Source: Eutreptiella sp. 'Long Island Sound 2002' (taxonomy: Eukaryota > Euglenozoa > Euglenophyceae > Eutreptiales > Eutreptiaceae). Taken from it: a stretch of 64,000 nucleotides of DNA. The stretch is from assembly GCA_964036045.1 (NCBI GenBank), contig OZ038381.1:128037708-128101707 (forward strand). Reading direction: 5' to 3'. Below, piece after piece: positions 42,979 through 50,724 of the stretch; positions within the stretch are counted from its first letter, which is position 1, and every line of letters begins with the position of its first letter. The notes beneath the pieces are model-generated. The model searched no databases. It was not told the DNA's origin and saw nothing but the letters and a program-made list of their open reading frames with translations. The translations under genes were made by a program, and so were the position numbers.

Positions 42979-45922
42979 TGAAGCGGTACCCAGAACCCCA
43001 TGGCCAGGTTACGGCATACAACCGGTCTCCGGTCCACTAACCCCATGCACGGCGTGTTCCGTGCCGTGAAGCCCCGCATCGGCAACCGATGCACCGCCAG
43101 CGGAGATTTGTGTATCAGAATATCAGGAATCAACAGGGTTTTATTTTCATATTGTTTCCGTCAATTTTTACGCTTCCGTTCCGATACTCACTGTTTTGAC
43201 TGCTGGCGGTTGGTTCGCGACTTTACCGTAACCGCCAGTTTAACTGTTTATAATGGAAATTTTAACGCTATCCGTCACGAAGGCTCCAAAGTCGCCAGGA
43301 ACTGCATGGATGCTTCCGCAATTTTCATAATTAATACTCGCAACCTTAATCCGAATTTTTCAGGATGTCGAAATCGGATTTTCGACTTCGACATCCCCGC
43401 ACTTGATTTGACCTCTTTCGAGTGGACCTACGTGCTTCCGTATGCACGAATCAACTTCCCTTTTATCCTGCCCTCCATTTGTCTTAAAGATATGGGCAAA
43501 ATAAAGTTGATTCGTGAGGCCACTTGTGAAGGTCATATCTCGTGTTGCTTGCGAGGATTTACGATAAGGAAACGTGGGATGTATTCACAATACTCCTGAC
43601 GTAATTTAGGAAGCATTATATGCCTTGCGTTTCCACACGTGCGCGCTAGTGTAATGGATCATGGTCAAGAGGGTAGAGTTTGCGTTATAACTCTTTGGCC
43701 ATGACATTGCGTGCGTTAAGATAACTTTCGAGTGTAGCGCGCAAGTGTTGGTGTGGCATAGGAACTCTCCTTGAGTTCCTATGAGCGATTGACACAAAGT
43801 TATGCCCTTGGAGGGGCATGACATATCGTGGTGGGAGCTACCTTTTTGGGCAATATTTGGTATGTGCCATGTGTTGTGTTGCGTGCCCATTTGGCGGGCC
43901 CATTGCTCCAAGACAAGCCCGCCAATGGACCTCATATTGTGTAAGCTCCTTCTCCATACTCCCCACGGTCAATTGCAAGCCTAACCTTCGTGAAGGGAAG
44001 CTTGTGTGGTGATCCCGAAGCGATGCGTTGGGAGCAAGGTGTGTGTTTTACAATTTTCCATATTTTCATGTGCCCACTTGGGAAGTAGCGCTCGTAACCT
44101 TTCAAGGCGCCCCAAGTGGGGCACATATGTGGGATCGAAGGTCAATGGTGTCAAGTCATTGTGTTTAGAAGGATTGGGTGATTGCACGATCCAAGCCGGA
44201 GATATTATAATATAATTGTAGACCTTTCAAGGCACTTTTGTGTGTCATTGTGCCAATTTTGCCATTTTTGGCCCGTCATGATGTCAAGTGGCGACCGTGT
44301 ATCTCAACGTTGCGCTCAATTGACATCATGACCCAAGTATGTTATGAGGGTACATACTTTGGTAGCCAACATATCTTGGACCCGGCGAATAACTCCTCTT
44401 AGGCTTGGCATAACGTGGCCGCCATGTTGGCAATTTGGGACTATCCCAAATCATGGGCTCACTTGGCGACCCTGCCATTCCCAATACCGGGTAAGTTGGG
44501 CGACGCCCCAAAGATATGTTGGACACATATGACTTGATATCAATCCTATGGTACACTCCGGTCCAAGTCGGGCATGTGCCTCATTTGCCCGAACCATGAG
44601 TGTGCGCATTTTTGACCATTTTGAGCAATTTTCTACTTTTGCTGCCCGCCGTGCCCCATGTTCTAACCTTCGTGCACGCCGGACGCATGGACCAATGGAC
44701 CATATATGACATGGGTGTTATGGGCAATGCTCCCCATGGTCCACACACCACGTGGGCGAAGCGGAGCCGCCTTCGTTAAGGCGCTAGGCCAAATTGAGTA
44801 TGGGCAATTTTGCCATTTTGGCCTTTGTGGACCCAATTGGGATCGTCACCGAGCCAAGCAGCATGGAGATCTATGGGAGCCAAAGGCATGGGAGTCTCTG
44901 TTGGACTCCCGGTGGATCGCGTATGGAATGGCGGATCCGATCTCCAAGCCGGCGTGGAGATATACTATTGGGAGCACACCGAATTTTGGCTCATTTCAGG
45001 CAGCCAAAATGACCCAATTTTGGGACCCCAATTTCCCCCTTCCGTGTGGTCAATTGGCGGCCCCATATCTCTAAGCCCATAGGGAGCCCGGACCTAAATC
45101 ATAGTTGTGCACTCAGATAGGGGTCCTAGGTCCTGCCTCCTACCCTGTGAGCCATTGGCCTTACCTTGGCCGGGCGAGCCACGCATGGGAATGACACCAA
45201 TTTTGGTGATTTTGGCATCATGACCCCACTTGACTCATCCGTGTTGCCCTGATGCCGGGACCTCAGAGGGAACCAGGTTGGGTGAGGGCTCCAGAGGGTT
45301 CGTACTCGAAGGGCATAGGGTCAATTACCTCGTCCCTACCTCTGGCGGGTCCGGACGAGGGGTCAATTTTGGAGTTTTTCAAGCTAATTTCAGATTGGGC
45401 TGAAACAGCCCATTTTCAGCTACCAACTCCTGGGTGATAATGGCGGGGCCATATCTCTGGCTCAGAGTGGAGTTGGGACCCGCCTTTAAGGGAGCATAGG
45501 GAGCCACTGTCGGTTGGCCTTGGAGCCCCTTGTTTCCCAGGAACTCGCCTGTGGCTGAGCGGGACACCCCCCCTATTGGCAGGGTTTCAGGGTCCGGACT
45601 GAGCAGGGCATGGGTTGTGTTTGAGCTCCCGCCCCCATCAGCCACTGAGAGGGTCGGACCTGGGATTGGGATATAAGTTAGGACTGAGTGTCTATGGTCC
45701 TGTGATGCCCTTACCCCAGTCCAGTCTTAACCCCATGTGTACATATCCTGATGTGTTGCTGTACATACTTTCGTTCCCTCTTTGCAGAGTGGCAAGGATT
45801 CTGAAACGCTTTGTCACATGACAACGCATTGATGCCCTTGTGAGCGTAGTGCTTTGCCTGCCTGCTCACTTGCGTGTGTCCACCGCAGCGTCCCGTGGCC
45901 GGCCCCGCACGGGAACGCGTCA
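42979..45922 (+). repeat. E4 5' LTR (2944 bp)
   Basis: Starts TGAAGCGGTACCCAG and ends GGAACGCGTCA. A 9-bp inverted repeat (GATGTCGAA/TTCGACATC) is at 43364-43395, and a perfect 11-bp hairpin (CATAGGAACTC, 5-nt loop, GAGTTCCTATG) at 43757-43783. The family A TATA position reads TTTGTGTATC near 43108. No gene. Confidence 0.9.
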
Positions 45923-46373
45923 AAAGCGTTTCACCGCCGCGGGGTTACCCAGCCCTCGCGTGCCACTCGGGGCCAACAACCCCGAGCAGCGCGTCGCAGC
46001 AGCGCGGCGCAGCTCGCAGCTCGCAGCGCAGCGCAGCGTCTCGCAGCGCAGCGCAGCAGCTCGCAGCGCCACTCAGCGACAGCGCCGAGTTCGTCACGGA
46101 GCCAGCAGCGCCGTTCAGAGCTTCGCCCTGACCGCGCAGCAGCTGTGAAAGAGGTGCACAGACCAGGACTCCTGCATCAGCCCCATCGGCCGACCCGGAG
46201 TCCCATCGGCCGACCAGCAAGGCCGCGTCAACCACCTCCACAACCACCGGCTGACCAGCACCAGCCGCACGCCCAATCCAGTGCTACAGCACCCTCCTCA
46301 ACAACCACAACCAGTTCGTTGAGTTGAACGAGTGCACGTCAAGGACCTCAAGATCAACTACGCCCCCGCTGCC
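45923..46373 (+). other. E4 leader between 5' LTR and gag, with GCAGC-type repeats
   Basis: About 450 bp of GC-rich untranslated sequence. It starts AAAGCGTTTCACCGCC, which does not begin with TGG, so no ordinary tRNA primer-binding site is visible next to the LTR. Bases 45985-46080 are dense CGCAG/GCAGC repeats in a purine-pyrimidine mix that could fold. Confidence 0.55.
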
Positions 46374-48569
46374 ATGGTGAATTGGCAAGAAGCGCCTAGG
46401 AGGTGGCCGCAGCCCCACCCCCATGTGGCGCGCCTGCTGCGCGGATTGCTGTGGGACCAGCAATACCGCTACAGCAATCCCCAGTGCGAAGGCGGCATGC
46501 CCGGGAGCTTCGAGCTCCGGGAGGACATGGGGGAGGACCGCCTGCGGGCAGTGGAGGAGTGGCTGCGGGCGGAAGGGTACGAGTACCGCTTCCGCCGCAA
46601 GCGCTGGAGGACGTGGACCCGGCCGGACAGGCCCGGCGAAGGGCTGCGCCCCGACGGGATTGAGGAGGACGAGGACCCCAACGCCTACCCGTCGGGCGCC
46701 TCGATCAACGTCTCCCTGTGGGACGTGATCGAGAAGAAGTTCCCGGAACCGGGGAACGAGCGCAGGCTGCAGGGCAGCAGCAGCGCGTCTCCGGCGACGG
46801 AGAAGCGGTCCGCCGGGGACAGGAAGCGGAACCGGAGGTGGCGGGAGTACCAGGAGTCCCTGGCCGCCGAAGCCGCCCAAGGCGCCAAGGGCGGAACCCC
46901 AGCCCCCAGTCCCCAACGGCCCAATGGTGGTCACCACCCCGGATCCACCACCCTTGGCGACTACATCCAAGTCGCCAAGCAGACCCAGGCCAAGCCCCGT
47001 CCGCTGCTCCTGAAGGCCCGGCAGGCCTCAGCAGGCCCCAGCAGCGACATCGAGTCGGCCCACCGCGGGAGGATGCCAGCCGACCAGGCCAGCTCCAGCA
47101 GCAGCGTCGCTCCCGAAAGGGACGTGGCGCGCGCCTGTGAGCGCGCCTGTGGGGTGCCCTGCAACCGTCGGGTTGCCCGGCAACGGGCCAGGCAGTACAG
47201 CGCTGCCGTGGAGGGCGCCGTCGGCATCGCCCAGGAGGAGGCTGCGCAGTGGGCGCATGGCATGGCCATCCACACCCAGACCGTGGCGGCCATTGCGGCC
47301 GGACTCACGGCCGTAGCCGCCCATGGGGCAGCAACTGCCCAGGTCAACGGTGAGTTGGCGGCAGCCGACGAGGAAGCCCGCCTGACGCAGGAGGCCATTG
47401 CCTGCAAGGAGGCCGAGGTGAAAGCGCTGGGGGAGGCGCTTGCCCAAGAGAGGGCAAAGAAGGAGGCGGAGGAAAGGGCCCACGCCGAAGCGACGGCTAA
47501 GGCCCAGGAGGACGCCGCCAAGAAGGAAGCCATCGAAGCCGCGCGACGGAAGGTCGCTGAGGAGAAGGCCAAGACGGAGGCGGAGCTGGCGGCGTTGGAG
47601 GCGCAGAAGGCGCAGCTGCTGCAGGCCCGGGAAGCCGAGGCGGCTCGTGCTCGGGAAGAGGCCGAAGCGCGAGCTGCCGCAGCCACCGCCGCCGCAATGG
47701 AGGAGGCAGAGGCCAAACTCCGCCACGAGACTCCCACGGGAGGATCGCGAGTGGAGACCCTTCGAAGGCTTTTCGAAGGGGACGCCTCCTCCAGGATGAA
47801 GCTGGATGAGGCGGACACGGGCAGCAGTGGGAGCGGTAGCACCACCGCCCGTCGACGGAGGAAGGGCAAGGGGAAGACCCCCGAGAGGCCGCGGAGGCCA
47901 GCGGGTGGGCACCCCCACGACAGTGACCCCTTCTTCACCGCCAGTGACGGGGATGAACGAGGCCGTCGACATCGCCAAGTGGTGGCTTGGACGGGCGGAG
48001 GCGGCGGAGACGTTCCCATGGAACCGGAAGGTGAGGATGAGGATCTCCCTCCTCCCTACCGGAGGTCGGAGTCCTCCGTGACCGAGACGCCCAGGTGGGG
48101 CGACATGGACGAGGATGACGACATGGAGTTCGGCATCACGAGGAAGCGCCCATCCTCGGACCCACCGAGGCGACCCGGCGGAGACCCACCGGGACCCCCT
48201 GGCGGAGGACCATCAGGACCCCCTGGAGGACGCCCACCAAGTGGACCCCCTGGAGGCGGACCACCGGGCGGGGGAGGACCCCCTGGACCGGGCGGACCCG
48301 GCGGAGGCCCTCCTGGAGGACCCCCTGGGGACCCCGACGACCCACCAGGGAACGGCGACCCGGATACCACCTGGCGGTGGATTGTCTACCTCCGCAGGAG
48401 GGTCTTTGCCCTCGAGTGCGAGGTGGACACGGGCAAGGTCGAGATGGCTCGCATCTCCGGGGTCGCCGCGCGCGCAGAAGGACCTGGACATCGCCAGGGC
48501 CGAGACCAAGTCGCTGACCAACGTCGTCAGCGGCCTGCAGGAGAGGCTGGATGCGCTGGAAGCCCGTAG
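46374..48569 (+). CDS. gag: E4 Gag, N-terminal frame
   Basis: Start chosen at ATG 46374 in GCCATGG context. The frame upstream to 46332 has only GTG. It encodes an N-terminal basic domain with many Trp/Arg, a C-E-R-x-C-x3-C-N-R motif (47135-47170) shared with family A Gag, a long Ala/Glu/Lys coiled coil (47366-47730), an acidic stretch, and a Pro-Gly-rich run (48157-48365). The sense then passes into the next frame near 48463-48480 inside a CG run, and this frame ends as a shadow at 48569. Homology of both halves to the single family A gag shows they form one protein. The gap is a recoding site or a one-base indel. Confidence 0.8.
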   Translation: MVNWQEAPRRWPQPHPHVARLLRGLLWDQQYRYSNPQCEGGMPGSFELREDMGEDRLRAVEEWLRAEGYEYRFRRKRWRTWTRPDRPGEGLRPDGIEEDEDPNAYPSGASINVSLWDVIEKKFPEPGNERRLQGSSSASPATEKRSAGDRKRNRRWREYQESLAAEAAQGAKGGTPAPSPQRPNGGHHPGSTTLGDYIQVAKQTQAKPRPLLLKARQASAGPSSDIESAHRGRMPADQASSSSSVAPERDVARACERACGVPCNRRVARQRARQYSAAVEGAVGIAQEEAAQWAHGMAIHTQTVAAIAAGLTAVAAHGAATAQVNGELAAADEEARLTQEAIACKEAEVKALGEALAQERAKKEAEERAHAEATAKAQEDAAKKEAIEAARRKVAEEKAKTEAELAALEAQKAQLLQAREAEAARAREEAEARAAAATAAAMEEAEAKLRHETPTGGSRVETLRRLFEGDASSRMKLDEADTGSSGSGSTTARRRRKGKGKTPERPRRPAGGHPHDSDPFFTASDGDERGRRHRQVVAWTGGGGGDVPMEPEGEDEDLPPPYRRSESSVTETPRWGDMDEDDDMEFGITRKRPSSDPPRRPGGDPPGPPGGGPSGPPGGRPPSGPPGGGPPGGGGPPGPGGPGGGPPGGPPGDPDDPPGNGDPDTTWRWIVYLRRRVFALECEVDTGKVEMARISGVAARAEGPGHRQGRDQVADQRRQRPAGEAGCAGSP

Positions 48570-50706
48570 GAACGTCGGCAGCGACCACCCACCCCTGGAG
48601 TCTGGCTCGTCGGACGACGGCTGGGGACCCGGACCAGGTCCAGGCAGACCCCACGCCCCCGGCGGAGCCCCCAGGAGTCGCCCCAGCGCCAGTGCCCCCT
48701 CTCTCCTCGCCCCCTCTCACCACAGCGCGGGCCGCCGCAACGAGCGCGTGCCGCCCGGCAGTGGCAGTGAGGAATGGCGCGATGAGTGGCTCAGCGCGGA
48801 CTACCACAACCGCCGTGCCCCACCGCGGACGCCGGTACGCCCCCGACGCCCGGCACCAGCCCCGGCACCAATCCCCAGGGCTGGAGGACGTTATGGTGGA
48901 CTCAGGGATGAGGTCCCCAGAGGAGACGTGGAGTGGGATGTCGGCGAAGGTGAGGACCTGGACCTGGACCTGGACCTGGAGGAGTTCGACATCAGCCCGC
49001 CGCGTGGTGTACGACGGGAGGCCGCTGAACGCAGCCGCCGGCGCCGTGATGAGGATGCGTACATGGATGCAGTACGGCGTGAACATTTTGGTTCAGCGTA
49101 CGTGGAGGAACTGCGGCGTAGCCACAGGGACTCCATGGAGGAGATGGACGTGGCGGCCGTGGGAGTCCGTGGGCGAGGCCGATGGGAACCTCGGTCGACC
49201 TCGCGGCCGGCGTTCATGGTCTCTCAGGCCGCGGACGCCGCCGTGTGGGAAGACTTGAAGGACATCAAGCCCCCCATGTACGATGGCAACCCCCTCAACC
49301 TCGACCGCTTCTTGGAGAAGCTGGACGATTGGGGGCTGACCGTCACTGAAGACCTACCTCCCGCGGATGCGGAGAGATATGTCTTCAAACGGTTCAGGTA
49401 CCGCCTGCCGGAAGTGCTCGGCGAGCTATACTTCGTGGCGACCAAGGAGGGGAAAATCAAGACCCTCAAGGACGCCAAGAAGTGGCTCAACGAGCAGGAG
49501 CGGGTGGACGCTCCGCAGGTGGCTGCCAAGCGCTGGAAGTCCATCAAGCTTGAGCATGATGGACGGGAGATCCGCCTACGGGACTGGCGTGACTTCCGAG
49601 GGAAATACACCCTCTTCCGCCGCAATGTGGAGGATTGGAACGAGGGTGACGAGCAGGCTCGCCTGCTCTCCATGCTACCGGAAGCATGGATCAAAAGGGT
49701 CACCAAGGAGGAATCCAAGCGAGCCAAGTCCAACCACACGGTCAAGATGATGCTCCCCAAGGAGTATCATACGAACGTGGTGTCTTGGGCGAAGAAGAAC
49801 GTGGCCCGGGATGTCAAACGGCACTCCCTGCGGAACGCTCTTCTCATCACCGTCTCGGGCGATCGCGAGAAGACCGCGATGTGGCGCCTTGACGATTGTG
49901 AGTTGAGCGGCCAGACCATCCGTCCGCAGCCCATCCCGGCGCGGATGAGCTGCGACGAGATCCTGGAGTGGGTTGGCGAGGAGGTACTCAAGGAGTACCG
50001 AAACCTCCACCACACCCGCGGGTTGAGGCCCGGCGACCGCGACGTCAACTACGTTGGCGAGGGACCTGGCGGGGAAGACGCCATGGACCCAGCGGGAGCC
50101 GGCGGCGATGAGACTCTCGTCGACGATGACGACGACGATGAGCCCGCCGAGGTGGCCGTCTGTGCCTTCGTGGCCAGGAACCTGAGCGCGGGGAGCAAGC
50201 CGGGAAACTGGAAGCCCCTGCAGCAGGGTTGGAGGAAGCAGGAGAAGAGGGACCCTCGCCGCATTGGCGACCCTCCGCTGTCCTTTGGGGAGTTCATACG
50301 AGCTCACCCTCAGGGCTGTTTCGTGTGTTATGGGAGGAAGAAAGGCTTCAACCATGACCACCGAACATGCCCCGTCCACAAGGCCGACACGGAGGCTTAC
50401 AAGAAGGCGCACGGGTCGAAGAAGCGTGCGCCCGCGGGTATCCGGGAAGCCAAAATGGAGGTCGACAAGGACGAGCTGGCCAAGCTGATGTCGTCGGTGG
50501 GGACCGAGTTGGCCAAGGAGATCCAGGAGATCAAACGGAACTGGGTCCCCAGGTCGGACAACAAGAACAAGGAGAACAACCAGAATGACCAGAACAAGGA
50601 CAAGGACAAGAAGGGTAAAGGAGGAGGTAAAGGGGGAAGAAAGAAGGGCGTCAACGACGTTGAGGCCGAGGAGAACACCCCCTCTTCCACAACCGACGCC
50701 CCCTAG
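48463..50706 (+). CDS. gag: E4 Gag, C-terminal frame (capsid and nucleocapsid)
   Basis: This frame is +1 relative to the N-terminal frame and takes over near 48463. It encodes a short coiled coil (48478-48567), a Pro/Arg/Ser-rich linker with an Asp-Leu repeat (48956-48985), a capsid-like core starting Tyr-Asp-Gly-Asn-Pro (49279) and running to about 50020, an acidic loop, a C-x2-C-x8-H-x4-C zinc knuckle (50317-50370) and a Lys/Asn/Gly-rich RNA-binding tail. It ends at TAG 50704-50706. pol follows in the same frame. Family A has the same order of parts in one uninterrupted frame. Confidence 0.83.
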   Translation, partial: SPRAQKDLDIARAETKSLTNVVSGLQERLDALEARRNVGSDHPPLESGSSDDGWGPGPGPGRPHAPGGAPRSRPSASAPSLLAPSHHSAGRRNERVPPGSGSEEWRDEWLSADYHNRRAPPRTPVRPRRPAPAPAPIPRAGGRYGGLRDEVPRGDVEWDVGEGEDLDLDLDLEEFDISPPRGVRREAAERSRRRRDEDAYMDAVRREHFGSAYVEELRRSHRDSMEEMDVAAVGVRGRGRWEPRSTSRPAFMVSQAADAAVWEDLKDIKPPMYDGNPLNLDRFLEKLDDWGLTVTEDLPPADAERYVFKRFRYRLPEVLGELYFVATKEGKIKTLKDAKKWLNEQERVDAPQVAAKRWKSIKLEHDGREIRLRDWRDFRGKYTLFRRNVEDWNEGDEQARLLSMLPEAWIKRVTKEESKRAKSNHTVKMMLPKEYHTNVVSWAKKNVARDVKRHSLRNALLITVSGDREKTAMWRLDDCELSGQTIRPQPIPARMSCDEILEWVGEEVLKEYRNLHHTRGLRPGDRDVNYVGEGPGGEDAMDPAGAGGDETLVDDDDDDEPAEVAVCAFVARNLSAGSKPGNWKPLQQGWRKQEKRDPRRIGDPPLSFGEFIRAHPQGCFVCYGRKKGFNHDHRTCPVHKADTEAYKKAHGSKKRAPAGIREAKMEVDKDELAKLMSSVGTELAKEIQEIKRNWVPRSDNKNKENNQNDQNKDKDKKGKGGGKGGRKKGVNDVEAEENTPSSTTDAP

Positions 50707-50724
50707 CGGAGCCCCTGCAGCCAA
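50704..50724 (+). promoter_or_regulatory. Candidate gag-pol UAG readthrough signal of E4
   Basis: CCC-TAG-CGG-AGC-CCC matches family A (C-TAG-AGG-AGC-CCC) at nearly every base after the stop. pol is open in the same frame, and its first ATG comes after the protease active site. A clear stem like that of E2 and E3 is not obvious. Weak GCCC/GGGC pairing is possible. Confidence 0.5.

Noticed and set aside
45985-46080. CRISPR-like or satellite array
   Set aside because: Units are 5-10 bp, imperfect and without spacers. It is a microsatellite-like leader repeat in a eukaryotic element.
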